Positions 17,150-25,778 of a DNA stretch of 64,000 nucleotides are shown one piece after another. Source of the DNA: Bradyrhizobium diazoefficiens (GTDB lineage Bacteria; Pseudomonadota; Alphaproteobacteria; Rhizobiales; Xanthobacteraceae); the NCBI RefSeq assembly GCF_018131015.1, contig NZ_JAFCJJ010000010.1, forward strand, positions 62,001 to 126,000, given 5' to 3'. Position numbers and translations under genes: made by a program. Every line of letters starts with the position of its first letter. Position 1 is the stretch's first letter. The notes beneath the pieces were generated by a model that worked only from the letters and a program-made list of their open reading frames with translations, did no database searches and was not told the origin of the DNA.

Positions 17150-18171
17150 CGGCTGCGCTCCTGCCAGGCCCGCAGCGTGCCGAAGGTCCTGCTGTCGTCG
17201 AGCCAGTGGATCACGGGCAGCACCAGCCGCTGCAGGGCGAGCACGAACGATGCGACCAGCAGGCCGGGCAGCGAGCGGTGCGGCACCTGCTCGAACAGAT
17301 AGGCTCGGGCAGCCGCGAGATCGATCCGGCCGATCTGGAGAAAGTCATCGCCGCGGTCGTAGTTCAGCTCGCGGGCACAAAATTCGGCATACTGCGGGTC
17401 GCGATGTTTCGGCGCGTCGTCGAACGTCTTCTTCAATGCATCTGAGCCGCCCGTATAAGCGTCCGTGATGACAAAACGGCTCTCGTCGAAGCCGGCCTCG
17501 TCGCCGACGCCGAACACGGCGCGATGCTGCCGCATGATGCCGCGCGCGAGCTGGAGATGGGCAAAACTCTGGCGCGCCTCGGGTCGCGGCGACGGATAGA
17601 CGTCGGAAAAGGTCTCGCAGACCATGCCGACCACCGACGGCACCTGGGTGACATTGGAGATCCAGCGCTGACGCAGGCCGTCGCGCAGGAACAGCACCAG
17701 GGTGGTCAGGCCATAGAGCACCCAGGACAGTCCCTGCCCGCGCGCATCGGGATCGACCATGACGAGCCCGAGATGGGTGACGTCGACGGGCGTGCCGTCA
17801 AGCTCGACCTCAATGACCGAGAGCGCGTTGAACGCGATCGGGCGGCCGCTCGCCTCCTCGGAGATCAGCGTGACGATGGCGCGCGACAGGCGCTCGCGCT
17901 CGCCCGAGAAGATGCCATAGGTGAGGTCGCTGGCCGGCAGCGTCTTCGCCGCGACCGTGCGGAGCTGCGCCACCAGCCGGTCGAGCTCGTCCTGTGGCAG
18001 CGACAGGCCCGGACTCTCGACGATCCGGGTCACTTGGCCGGGATGGGTCCGCAAGCTGAGGTCGATGGTCGGCTGGGCCAGGGCCTTGACCCAGAACGCG
18101 GCGTGGCTGTGCAGCCGTCCGACCGCGTCCCGGACCCGTCCCACGTTCCGCTCGTTGCGAGATGCCGCCAT
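17146..18171 (-). CDS. GNAT-like acetyltransferase-fold protein with C-terminal extension
   Basis: 341 aa. The central region carries a plausible GNAT acetyl-CoA site: THLGLVMVDPDARGQGLSWVLYG has the R-G-Q-G-L pyrophosphate loop after a beta strand. The N-terminus is helical and basic. The C-terminus beyond residue 300 includes a hydrophobic stretch (LPGLLVASFVLALQRLVLPV) that might anchor it to the membrane. It overlaps the polytopic membrane protein gene by 4 bp. Function is unknown; acylation of a lipid, sugar or protein acceptor presented by the partner is an inference only. Confidence 0.65.
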   Translation of the reverse strand: MAASRNERNVGRVRDAVGRLHSHAAFWVKALAQPTIDLSLRTHPGQVTRIVESPGLSLPQDELDRLVAQLRTVAAKTLPASDLTYGIFSGERERLSRAIVTLISEEASGRPIAFNALSVIEVELDGTPVDVTHLGLVMVDPDARGQGLSWVLYGLTTLVLFLRDGLRQRWISNVTQVPSVVGMVCETFSDVYPSPRPEARQSFAHLQLARGIMRQHRAVFGVGDEAGFDESRFVITDAYTGGSDALKKTFDDAPKHRDPQYAEFCARELNYDRGDDFLQIGRIDLAAARAYLFEQVPHRSLPGLLVASFVLALQRLVLPVIHWLDDSRTFGTLRAWQERSR

Positions 18172-18300
18172 ATCGCCCGCCCGTAATCCAGCACCGTTCT
18201 TCGCGCGAGGCTGTTAAAGGAGCGCGATGATTACAACTGTTCCAGCGGAGACAGAGTAAAGGAATTGTTGCGCCGGCGCCAAACCGGTGCAAGTCCGACA

Positions 18301-18330
18301 GGGCGGCGGATGCTCTTGCACCCGCCGCCC
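18301..18330. terminator. GC-rich stem-loop between the GNAT and YiaAB genes (no T-run)
   Basis: gggcggcgg (18301-18309) pairs perfectly with ccgccgccc (18322-18330) around a 12-base loop. It lies downstream of the pspA-yiaAB-like transcription unit on the minus strand. Neither side has a convincing T-run, so it is at best a weak or Rho-assisted terminator. Confidence 0.4.
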
Positions 18331-18368
18331 CGAAAATCGCTGAGCCGGCTCGCTTGCGTCATGCTGCC

Positions 18369-18644
18369 TTAGGCTGCCTTGGAGACTTCCATCAGCAGCC
18401 GCTCGGCCTTGGCATCCTCGATGCGGTTCACCAGCCGGCTGCTCTCGTGGTTGTCGCGCACCGTCTTGGTCAGGGTGACGCAGGTCTGGATCAGCATCGC
18501 GATGCCCATCGTGAGGTAGCCCTTCATCCAGAGGTCGATCGGCAGGAAGAAGACGCCGAGGGCGACGAGGAATGCCGAGGCTGCGAAGGATGCGTAAGTG
18601 AAGGTCACCCAGGCGCCGCTGTGGGGTTGGCCGTTCTGGTTCAT
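18369..18644 (-). CDS. YiaA/YiaB family inner-membrane protein
   Basis: 91 aa. Two hydrophobic hairpin segments (FTYASFAASAFLVALGVFFLP and GYLTMGIAMLIQTCVTL) are joined by a short loop with the family motif LPIDLWMKGY, followed by a charged cytoplasmic tail (TKTVRDNHESSRLVNRIEDAKAERL). AGGAGA lies seven bases before the ATG. It begins 40 bp after the PspA-like gene and is probably in the same operon under the divergent TetR regulator. The family has no established biochemical role; linkage to PspA points to membrane stress. Confidence 0.88.
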   Translation of the reverse strand: MNQNGQPHSGAWVTFTYASFAASAFLVALGVFFLPIDLWMKGYLTMGIAMLIQTCVTLTKTVRDNHESSRLVNRIEDAKAERLLMEVSKAA

Positions 18645-18684
18645 GATCGTCTCCTGTTGGTTCGAATGATGATTGGGTTTGTGT

Positions 18685-19380
18685 TCAGGCAGTCGGTGTG
18701 CGCTTGGACTTCAACCGCGCCAGCACGTCGTCCGCGGTCGTCTTGAGCCGGGGGCCAAAGCCCTGCTCGGCGAGTTTTTCGGCGGTGGCGAGCGGGCCGG
18801 TAGCCGCGTCGAGCTCGACCAGCGCATCGTCGGCGGCCTGGGCCTCCATTTGCCGCTCGCGCAGACGCTTCAAGGTGCTCTCGGCTTCCGGCAGAGTGGA
18901 TTCATAGGGCCGCGCCGCCTCGATGCCGCTGCGGCGAAGCGAGCGCACCGCTTCCGAGGCGCGGGCCACGCGACGGCCGCGATCGAGCTCGGTGATGCGG
19001 GCCTGCGCGCTGGCAACGTGGCGCTTCAGCCGGGCGATCTCGGTGGCGAACAGCGCGCGCGCCGTCAGCGCCGCGTCGCGGTCGGCCTCTAACCCGGCGA
19101 TGGCCTCGGCCGCCTCCCGTGCGAGGTCCTCGCGGCCGCCGTCGAGCGCGGCAACCGCGCGGGTCTCGAGGTCGGCGATGCGCGCGACGGTCGCCTCGAG
19201 CTTGCGGCCCTCCTGCTGGTCCTGCGCGATCGCCAGCGCCAGCGTCCGCTTGCTGCGCTCGACGGCTGCGGCCGCATCGCGCATCTGCTGGTCGAGGATC
19301 AACAGGGCGGTCCGGTCTTCCAGCTCCTCGCCGGCGGCGGCCACACTGCCTCGGAATAGCGTCACTACGGTCTTGAACAT
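18685..19380 (-). CDS. PspA/IM30 family coiled-coil protein
   Basis: 231 aa, almost wholly alpha-helical. The N-terminus MFKTVVTLFRGSVAAAGEELEDRT followed by DQQMRDAAAAVERSK matches the PspA/Vipp1 (ESCRT-III-like) amphipathic helix and first hairpin. Long heptad-rich coiled coil follows, and the C-terminus LAEQGFGPRLKTTADDVLARLKSK is typical of the alphaproteobacterial PspA-like subgroup. Such proteins bind stressed inner membrane and preserve the proton gradient. The ATG at 19380 has AGGGAG seven bases upstream; the open frame extends to 19437 into the operator region and is rejected. It is divergent from a TetR gene with three dyads between. Confidence 0.88.
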   Translation of the reverse strand: MFKTVVTLFRGSVAAAGEELEDRTALLILDQQMRDAAAAVERSKRTLALAIAQDQQEGRKLEATVARIADLETRAVAALDGGREDLAREAAEAIAGLEADRDAALTARALFATEIARLKRHVASAQARITELDRGRRVARASEAVRSLRRSGIEAARPYESTLPEAESTLKRLRERQMEAQAADDALVELDAATGPLATAEKLAEQGFGPRLKTTADDVLARLKSKRTPTA

Positions 19381-19395
19381 TCTCGGCTCCCTGCT

Positions 19396-19466
19396 ATGAG
19401 CGTTGCTCATGGGTTCTTTGTAGCATATCTTGAGCATCGCTCAAGATAAATTTGAACAACGCTCAA
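19396..19466. promoter_or_regulatory. Three TetR-type operators in the tetR/pspA divergent region
   Basis: Three dyads share half-sites around GAGC and a 3-base centre. 19396-19410 is ATGAGC-gtt-GCTCAT. 19426-19448 is TATCTTGAGC-atc-GCTCAAGATA, perfect 10-bp arms. 19452-19466 is TTGAAC-aac-GCTCAA, with one half-site mismatch. Centres are 34 and 22 bases apart. They fill the 101-bp gap between the pspA-like ATG and the regulator ATG, so the regulator very likely represses both directions. Confidence 0.82.
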
Positions 19467-19481
19467 GAAATTGGTTAAGAC

Positions 19482-20090
19482 ATGTCTAAGGCCATGGAAC
19501 GTCGAGAGAAACTTCGTGTCGCCCTGATCCAGGCGGCGGAACGAAGGATGGCTGAACGGGGCTTGGCCGGCCTGAGGACGCGAGACCTCGCCCAGGAGAT
19601 CGGCTGCGCCAATGGCGCGGTCTACAATCTGGTCGCCGATGTGGACGAGCTGATCCTGCGCGTCGGCTCGCGCACGCTGGCCCGGCTCGACGCGGCGCTC
19701 AGCGCCGCAGAAGACACCGGCGAGCCCTCGCCAGAGGCGACGCTGGTCCGCATCGCGATTGCCTATTGCGATTTCGCCGCCGAAAATCTTGAGCTCTGGC
19801 GCGCCCTGTTCGAGCACCGCATGGAGCCCGGCAAGGAGGTGCCGGACTGGGCGATCAGCGAGCAGATGGAGCTGTTCGGCCACATCTACCGCCCGCTCGC
19901 GGCGCTGTTTCCGAAGCGGAATCCGCAACAGCTCGGCATCACCGCGCGCAGCCTGTTCTCGGCCGTGCATGGCATGGTGGCGCTCGGGCTGGAGCAGAAG
20001 CTCGTCGCCGTCCCCCTGCCGGCGTTGCGGAACGAGATCGCGGGCCTCGTCCGCGCGATGCTGGTCGGGATGATCGCCCGAGAGCGATGA
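19482..20090 (+). CDS. TetR/AcrR family transcriptional regulator
   Basis: 202 aa. The N-terminal helix-turn-helix is clear (AAERRMAERGLAGLRTRDLAQEIG with GCANGAVYNLVADVDELI), followed by a helical ligand/dimer domain of the TetR_C type (FAAENLELWRALFEHRM, GITARSLFSAVHGMVALGL). It is divergent from the PspA-like gene. Three inverted repeats with TTGAGC-type half-sites fill the shared promoter, which points to autoregulation plus control of pspA-yiaAB. The inducer is unknown. Its stop is 11 bp from the convergent GH3 gene. Confidence 0.92.
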   Translation: MSKAMERREKLRVALIQAAERRMAERGLAGLRTRDLAQEIGCANGAVYNLVADVDELILRVGSRTLARLDAALSAAEDTGEPSPEATLVRIAIAYCDFAAENLELWRALFEHRMEPGKEVPDWAISEQMELFGHIYRPLAALFPKRNPQQLGITARSLFSAVHGMVALGLEQKLVAVPLPALRNEIAGLVRAMLVGMIARER

Positions 20091-20101
20091 GAGCCTGCGC
20101 G

Positions 20102-21448
20102 TTATCGGGCCACCGGTTGATCCGAAGCCGCCACGGTCGAATTGATGGTGCGACCGGCCGAAAGCGACCGCTCCAGTCGTCCCTCGCTCGCGCGCAGCAT
20201 CGCGGCGTCGAGCTCGCCGCGCCGCGATGCCTCCAGGGCGCAGACGAACACGCGGTAGAACTGCGCGCCGTCATAGGCGACCAGCAGCCGGTCGACGCCG
20301 GCGTTGATCGCCTCGACCACGGCCTTGCAGACATCGTTCTGGTAGATCGCGCCCATCACGAGGTCGTCGGTCATGACCAGACCCTGATAGCCCCATTTCT
20401 CGCGAATGACGCCTTGGATCACGCGTTTCGAGTGCGAGGCTGCGCGATCGGGATCGACCGCGGTCAGCGTGACGTGGCCGACCATGAGCGCGCTGCGCGA
20501 TTGCGCCAGCACCTCGCGGAACGGAATCCAGTCGGAAGCTTCGAGCTCCCTGACCGGCGTATTCAAATTGGCGCTGAAATGATGCGTGTCGGTGCGCACG
20601 CGGCCGATGCCGGGAAAATGCTTCAGTGTCGCGCCGACGCCGGAGGCCTCCAGCCCCCGCACGTAGGCACTCGCGATGGTGCTGACCACCACGGGATCGG
20701 TGGCAATCGCGCGCTGGCCGATCAGGGTGTGGAAATCGAGCCGGTTGCGCCGGACCGGCGGCTTGAGGTCGAGCACCGGCGCGAGATTGAGGTTGACGCC
20801 GAGCCCCGCGAGCTCGCGCCCGTGGATGCGGCCAAAATCCTCCGCCCTGGCCTGCTGATCGTCGGGCGCGAGCCCGCTGAGCGTCGCCAGTGCCGGCAGT
20901 TTTGTCAGCGGCGGCGCGAGATGACCGACGATGCCGCCCTCCTGGTCCGCGGCGACGACCAGCGGCGGCAGGGCGGCGGCGCGCCGCCTGTCCTGGAGCG
21001 CCGCGATCTCGGCGCGCAGCGCCTCGGCGGTCCGGCCGCGAATGTTGTGGCGGGTGACATAGACGCCGCCGATCAATCCCTGCTCGGCCAGGCGCGCGAC
21101 CTCGGTGAATGATGAATATCCCACCATGAAATGGGGCCCGAGTTGCCGCGCCTCAGCCGCGCTCGCTGCAAGAACATCGCGCTTGCGCAACTCGAATTTC
21201 AGATGCGCAGCCGCCATCAAAGGCGGCGGCAGGCACCAGAGCATCACGAGCAGTTTTCCGGCGAATTGGCGCCCATGCCCGCGACGAAGCAGCACCATGA
21301 CGATTGCGATGCATGCGAGGACGAGCGCGACGTTTCCGGCGCCGCGCAACGCCAGCAGATAGGGATCGTTCTTGTTGAAGGCCGTGAACGCAGCGACAGG
21401 CGCCGCCAGCCAGAGCAGGATGAGACCGGTACGGCGGAGGAATTGCAT
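20102..21448 (-). CDS. Glycoside hydrolase family 3 protein, membrane-anchored beta-N-acetylhexosaminidase-like
   Basis: 448 aa. Two or three N-terminal hydrophobic segments (TGLILLWLAAPVAAFTAF; NVALVLACIAIVMVLL; LLVMLWCLPPPLMAA) precede a GH3 domain with ADQEGGIVGHL, GVNLNLAPVLDL, the K-H-F-P-G-I-G loop followed by TDTHH (NagZ-type catalytic His loop), and VMTDDLVMGA with the nucleophile Asp. NagZ enzymes remove GlcNAc from peptidoglycan fragments and are normally cytosolic and about 340 aa; the membrane anchor is unusual. The start is uncertain: ATG 21448 gives a signal-anchor start, ATG 21457 and GTG 21484 are also in frame, and none has a good ribosome site. Confidence 0.85.
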   Translation of the reverse strand: MQFLRRTGLILLWLAAPVAAFTAFNKNDPYLLALRGAGNVALVLACIAIVMVLLRRGHGRQFAGKLLVMLWCLPPPLMAAAHLKFELRKRDVLAASAAEARQLGPHFMVGYSSFTEVARLAEQGLIGGVYVTRHNIRGRTAEALRAEIAALQDRRRAAALPPLVVAADQEGGIVGHLAPPLTKLPALATLSGLAPDDQQARAEDFGRIHGRELAGLGVNLNLAPVLDLKPPVRRNRLDFHTLIGQRAIATDPVVVSTIASAYVRGLEASGVGATLKHFPGIGRVRTDTHHFSANLNTPVRELEASDWIPFREVLAQSRSALMVGHVTLTAVDPDRAASHSKRVIQGVIREKWGYQGLVMTDDLVMGAIYQNDVCKAVVEAINAGVDRLLVAYDGAQFYRVFVCALEASRRGELDAAMLRASEGRLERSLSAGRTINSTVAASDQPVAR

Positions 21449-21636
21449 GGGATACATCACGTGTGAGGGATGAATGTTTCGCACCTATCAAGGCGATTTG
21501 CCTTGCGCGAGGGGCAAACACGCGCCTGCACGAAAACTGCAAAAGACTCCTGAAACCGTGCAAACGACGATCCCGCCTTCTGCACAAGCGCCAGTCAGAC
21601 TTCGTGGCGTCACCATCCACGAAAGGTCTTTTGGAC

Positions 21637-23145
21637 ATGACGAGCCTGGCTTCAACGATCGCGGCGGACCTTCAACCGATCAGGCATTCCTCGATTCCGG
21701 CCAAGGTCGGCTCCGTGCTGGCGCTGGCCGCGCTTTCCGACTTCCTGTTCTATGGTCAGCGCATCGGGCTGTCGCTCACGCTGTTTGCGATCGCGATCGC
21801 CTGCGTCTCCGCGCTCTTCAATCACGCAGCCGTGGATTTTCGGCGCGCGGCGGCAAGCGCGGCCGTTCTCGGCGCCGGCCTCGCGCCAGCCGTCGAGGAG
21901 CTCAATCCGCTGTCGTTCCTGATCCTCGTCGCAGCACTTGCTGTTGCACTGCTGATCGCGACCAATCCGGACACGACGGGGCTCGCGGACCGCGGCCGTG
22001 CGCTACGCAACCTCGTCCTGTTCGGACCACTCAGATTCTTCCCCGAAGCGCTCCAGGTCTTCAACTTGTCGGCGTTCACCCGCGGCATCGCGCTCTGGCT
22101 GCTGCCAGCCGCGCTCGGCACCGTCTTCGTCGCGCTGTTCGCCGCGGCCAATCCGGTGATCGAGCAGTGCGTGTCGTTGCTCAACCCGAAGCTCATCCTT
22201 GAATATGTCAGCATCCCGCGCGTGCTGTTCTGGGTCATGATGCTTGCGCTGGTCTGGCCGTTCATCCATGTGCGCTGGCGGCGCGGGACAAGCGCGACCG
22301 CAGCCGTCGTCGAGGGCCCGGAGCCAGAGCCTTTTGCGCCGCTCCTCTTCGTTGAATTCCTCGACGCCTCCACCGTCCTGCGTTCGCTGATCCTGTTCAA
22401 CCTGCTGTTCGCGGCGCAGTCCATTCTCGACGGCCTCTATCTCTGGGGCCACGTGGCGCTGCCGGCCAACATGACCTATGCGGCCTATGCCCATCGCGGC
22501 GCCTATCCGCTGATTGCAACCGCACTGCTCGCCGCCGCCTTCGTGCTGGTGGCGATGCGTCCGGGCGGTCCGGCCGGGAAATCGAGGGTGATCCGGCCGC
22601 TGGTCTATCTCTGGGTCGGCCAGAACGTCCTCCTGGTCGCCTCCTCGATCCTCCGCCTCGATCTCTATGTGGACATCTACATGCTGACCTACTGGCGCAT
22701 CGCGGCCTTCATCTGGATGGGCCTGGTGGCACTCGGGCTGATCCTGATCGTCGCCCGCATCGCGCTCGACAGGTCCAACCGATGGCTGGTCGGCGCCAAC
22801 CTGATCGCGTTGACGATCGTGCTGTATGGCTGCTCGCTGGTGAACTTCGACGCGTTCGTTGCCGACTATAATGTCGCCCATAGCCGTGAAGGTTCGGGCA
22901 AAGGCCTATCGATCGATATCAATTATCTTACGCAACTTGGGCCACAGGCATTGCCGGCGATCGAGCAAGTGATCTCGCTTCGTCCCGACATGGTATACAT
23001 AGTTGGTCTTGCCGAGGCGCGTGATCGGCTTGTAGAAACGCAACGGCTGGATATGGCTTGGCGAGCGTGGGGCTTTCGAAGCTGGCGACTGCAACGGAGG
23101 CTCGACGCGCAATCAACCAGCCAGCCCAGCCAACCGGCAGGATGA
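21637..23145 (+). CDS. DUF4173-type polytopic membrane protein
   Basis: About 502 aa with roughly twelve hydrophobic segments. The conserved central motif around MTYAAYAHRGAYPLIATALLA, followed by VGQNVLLVASSILRLDLYVD and LTYWRIAAFIWMGLVALGL, is characteristic of the DUF4153/DUF4173 family. The soluble C-terminal tail (about residues 400-500) includes NVAHSREGSGKGLSIDINYL. It ends 13 bp before a response-regulator gene and is probably cotranscribed with the two-component system, so it may be part of that signalling unit or its sensor partner. The ATG at 21637 is preceded by AAAGG at a long spacing; the frame is open to 21463. Confidence 0.85.
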   Translation: MTSLASTIAADLQPIRHSSIPAKVGSVLALAALSDFLFYGQRIGLSLTLFAIAIACVSALFNHAAVDFRRAAASAAVLGAGLAPAVEELNPLSFLILVAALAVALLIATNPDTTGLADRGRALRNLVLFGPLRFFPEALQVFNLSAFTRGIALWLLPAALGTVFVALFAAANPVIEQCVSLLNPKLILEYVSIPRVLFWVMMLALVWPFIHVRWRRGTSATAAVVEGPEPEPFAPLLFVEFLDASTVLRSLILFNLLFAAQSILDGLYLWGHVALPANMTYAAYAHRGAYPLIATALLAAAFVLVAMRPGGPAGKSRVIRPLVYLWVGQNVLLVASSILRLDLYVDIYMLTYWRIAAFIWMGLVALGLILIVARIALDRSNRWLVGANLIALTIVLYGCSLVNFDAFVADYNVAHSREGSGKGLSIDINYLTQLGPQALPAIEQVISLRPDMVYIVGLAEARDRLVETQRLDMAWRAWGFRSWRLQRRLDAQSTSQPSQPAG

Positions 23146-23158
23146 AGCGGAGACAGTC

Positions 23159-23863
23159 TTGGCGCATCGCATTCTCTTCGTCGACGACGAGAGCCACATC
23201 CGCGAAGTCCTCCGCGTCGCGCTGAAGAAGGCCGGCATGGACGTGATCGAGGCGCGCGACGGCAAGGAGGCACTCGCCCGCTTTGCCGCCGACCGGCCCG
23301 ACCTGATCGTGCTCGACGTCGGCATGCCCGAGTTCGACGGCCTCGACGTCTGCCGCGAGGTGCGCAAGGGCTCCAACGTGCCGATCCTGTTCCTCTCGGC
23401 GCGCGACGAGGAGATCGACCGCGTGCTGGGCCTGGAGATCGGCGGCGACGACTACGTGACGAAGCCGTTCAGTCCGCGCGAACTGGTGGCGCGGGTCAAC
23501 GTCATCCTGCGCCGCCTCGGCGCCCGCAACGGCGAGGCCAAGGCGGGACCGGGGGCGCTGTCGCAAGGCGGTCTGCTGATCGACCCCGAGCAGCATGTCG
23601 CGACCTTTGCCGGTACGCCGCTGAAACTAACCGCGATCGAGTTCGGGATTCTGCGGGCGTTCCTGACCCGTCCGACCTCGGTGTTCAACCGCGAGCAATT
23701 GATGCGGGCGGCTTATCAGCTCAACATCCAGGTCTCCGACCGCACCATCGACAGCCACATCCGCAACATCCGCGCCAAGCTGGCGCAGCTTTCCTGCGAC
23801 AACGTCATCGAGACAATCCATGGCGTCGGCTTCAAGCTCGGCCGCTGCGAGAACAAGGCATGA
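23159..23863 (+). CDS. OmpR-family response regulator (CreB-like), TTG start
   Basis: 234 aa. The receiver domain has the acidic pair DDE (residues 9-11), phospho-acceptor D53 (VLDVGMP), T/S switch in FLSAR and K102 (VTKPFSP). The C-terminal winged helix (residues about 140-230) has LTAIEFGILRAFLTRP and ISDRTIDSHI-like VSDRTIDSHIRNIRAKL. TTG at 23159 is the only start with a ribosome site (GGAG six bases upstream). The stop overlaps the kinase ATG (ATGA). It is probably transcribed from the DUF4173 promoter. The stimulus is unknown. Confidence 0.93.
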   Translation: MAHRILFVDDESHIREVLRVALKKAGMDVIEARDGKEALARFAADRPDLIVLDVGMPEFDGLDVCREVRKGSNVPILFLSARDEEIDRVLGLEIGGDDYVTKPFSPRELVARVNVILRRLGARNGEAKAGPGALSQGGLLIDPEQHVATFAGTPLKLTAIEFGILRAFLTRPTSVFNREQLMRAAYQLNIQVSDRTIDSHIRNIRAKLAQLSCDNVIETIHGVGFKLGRCENKA

Positions 23864-25446
23864 GCGCGGCGCCCGACAAATGGCGGCCCTCGCTCGGGCT
23901 CTTCATCTTCGCGGTGCTGACGACCGTCGCCGTGCTGCCGCTGGTCGGCCTATTCTTCTTCCGCCTCTACGACAACCAGCTGATCCGCCAGACCCAGGCC
24001 GAGCTGATCGCGCAGAGCCGCGTGCTGGCGACGATCTATGCGCAGGAGGTTGCGGCGAGGCTCGGCAGCGGGCTCACGCTCGGCGCCGAGGTGCCGCCAG
24101 GCGTGCTGCCCGACCCCGGCGACCAGGTCACGCCGATCCGTCCGGCGCTCGACCTCACCGCCAACGATTTGTTGCGGCGGCGGCCGGATGCGCGCGCAGC
24201 GCCGCAGGCAGCGGAGCCGGCCTATGTCGAGATCGGCGCAAGACTGACGCCGATCATCCGCGAGACCCAGAAGGTGACGCTGGCGGGCTTCCGCATCCTC
24301 GACCCGCATGGCGTGGTGATCGCCGGACGGCAGGAGGTCGGGCAGTCGCTCGCCCATATCGAGGAGGTCGCCGACGCGCTACGCGGGCAATACCGGGCCA
24401 CCTTGCGCAACCGCGTCCCGGACAAGCCGCCGCCACCGATCTATTCCTTCAGCCGCGGCCTCGGCGTGCACGTGTTCTCGGCGATGCCCGTCATCGTCGA
24501 CAACCGCGTCGCGGGGGTGATCTACACCACGCGAACGCCGAGCAACATCTTCGACCATCTCTACCAGGAGCGAGGCAAGTTCGTGCTGGCCGGGCTTGCC
24601 GTGGTCCTCGGCACGATCGCGATCGGCCTCGTGTTCTCCCGCACCATCACGCTGCCGATGCGCGAGCTGATCGATCGCGCCGCGCGGATCGGCCGCGGGG
24701 ATCGCGAGGCGTTCCAGCCGCTCCGGCATTACGGCACGCGCGAATTCGCCCAGCTCTCGCACAGTTTTCTCGGCATGGCCGAGCAGCTCGCGCGCCGCTC
24801 CGACTACATCGCGACGTTCTCGGCCCACCTCACCCACGAGCTGAAATCGCCACTGACCTCGATCAAGGGCGCGGCGGAGCTGTTGCAGGATTCATTTCAG
24901 GGCAAGCCCGGCAGCCTCACCGCGGCCGAGCAAAACACCTTCATCGCCAACATCCTGTCCGATACCAACCGGCTGGAAGCGATGGCGCAGCGGCTACGGG
25001 AGCTCGCCCGTGCCGAGAGCCTGCCGCAGAACGAGCGCACCGGGCTGGCGCCGGTCATCGATGACCTCAGAAACCGGTTTCCGGCGAGTACCATCTCGGC
25101 AAGCGGCAGCCTGGAGCGGCCGATCGGCATGTCGGGCGAGAAAGCGCTGATCGTGCTGTCACACCTCGCCGACAATGCCGTGCGGCACAAGGCGAGCACG
25201 ATCAGGCTGGAGGCGGTGGACGAGCGGACGACCTTGAGGCTCACCGTGAGCAATGACGGCGAACCGATCTCGGCGCCGAACCGCGATCGGATCTTCGACG
25301 CCTTCTTCACCACACGTCGGGATCAGGGAGGTACCGGGATGGGGCTGGCGATCGCGCGCGCGGTGATGGCGAGCCATGGCGGCACGATCAGGCTGAGGCC
25401 GACCGACGAGGGCGCCGCCTTCGAGCTTCAGTTTCCGGCGGCCTAG
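23860..25446 (+). CDS. Sensor histidine kinase (CreC-like), cognate to the upstream regulator
   Basis: 528 aa. A first transmembrane helix (LFIFAVLTTVAVLPLVGLFFF) is followed by a periplasmic sensor region of about 210 residues with DTT-rich VIAGRQEVGQSLAH and VHVFSAMPVI (cache-like), a second helix (FVLAGLAVVLGTIAIGLVF), HAMP, the HisKA H-box with H326 in HLTHELKSPLTSIKG, and HATPase with LADNAVRH, FDAFFTTRRDQGG and GTGMGLAIARAV. The A of its ATG lies in the regulator stop (ATGA). It should phosphorylate the upstream CreB-like regulator. The ligand is unknown. Confidence 0.92.
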   Translation: MSAAPDKWRPSLGLFIFAVLTTVAVLPLVGLFFFRLYDNQLIRQTQAELIAQSRVLATIYAQEVAARLGSGLTLGAEVPPGVLPDPGDQVTPIRPALDLTANDLLRRRPDARAAPQAAEPAYVEIGARLTPIIRETQKVTLAGFRILDPHGVVIAGRQEVGQSLAHIEEVADALRGQYRATLRNRVPDKPPPPIYSFSRGLGVHVFSAMPVIVDNRVAGVIYTTRTPSNIFDHLYQERGKFVLAGLAVVLGTIAIGLVFSRTITLPMRELIDRAARIGRGDREAFQPLRHYGTREFAQLSHSFLGMAEQLARRSDYIATFSAHLTHELKSPLTSIKGAAELLQDSFQGKPGSLTAAEQNTFIANILSDTNRLEAMAQRLRELARAESLPQNERTGLAPVIDDLRNRFPASTISASGSLERPIGMSGEKALIVLSHLADNAVRHKASTIRLEAVDERTTLRLTVSNDGEPISAPNRDRIFDAFFTTRRDQGGTGMGLAIARAVMASHGGTIRLRPTDEGAAFELQFPAA

Positions 25447-25589
25447 ATGGCGAACACCCAGGCGGCGACGATGGTGCCGATCGTGACCAGTCCGGCGATG
25501 GTCCAGCCCGCGGCGTATTCCAGTTCAGGATGGCCGGTCGCCCGCATGATCTCGGTCGGATCGGCGGTATGCTTCCACTGCTCTGCCAT
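25443..25589 (-). CDS. Small single-helix membrane protein (48 aa)
   Basis: Predicted sequence begins MAEQWKHTADPTEIMRATGHPE and ends in one hydrophobic helix (GWTIAGLVTIGTIVAAWVFAI) at the C-terminus. A soluble N-terminus plus C-terminal anchor suggests a tail-anchored micro-protein. GAGG precedes the ATG at 25589. Its stop shares bases with the stop of the convergent kinase gene (the palindromic ctag). Function unknown; I retain it because the start context and amphipathic-to-hydrophobic layout look real. Confidence 0.65.
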   Translation of the reverse strand: MAEQWKHTADPTEIMRATGHPELEYAAGWTIAGLVTIGTIVAAWVFAI

Positions 25590-25778
25590 GACAGCCTCGC
25601 GCGTTTTTTCCCGCGTCGTATGTAAGTCGCGACAGCCGCCAAAAGGTTCCATCACGGAAGCGCGAGGAGTGCTTTTAACGGCCGGGGACGAGCGGAGGCC
25701 TTTTCCCCACAGGACAGATTTCCCAACTCCGATTGCATGCTAGATTGGACTGCACGTCGTCATGGGCAGGAGGAAAGC

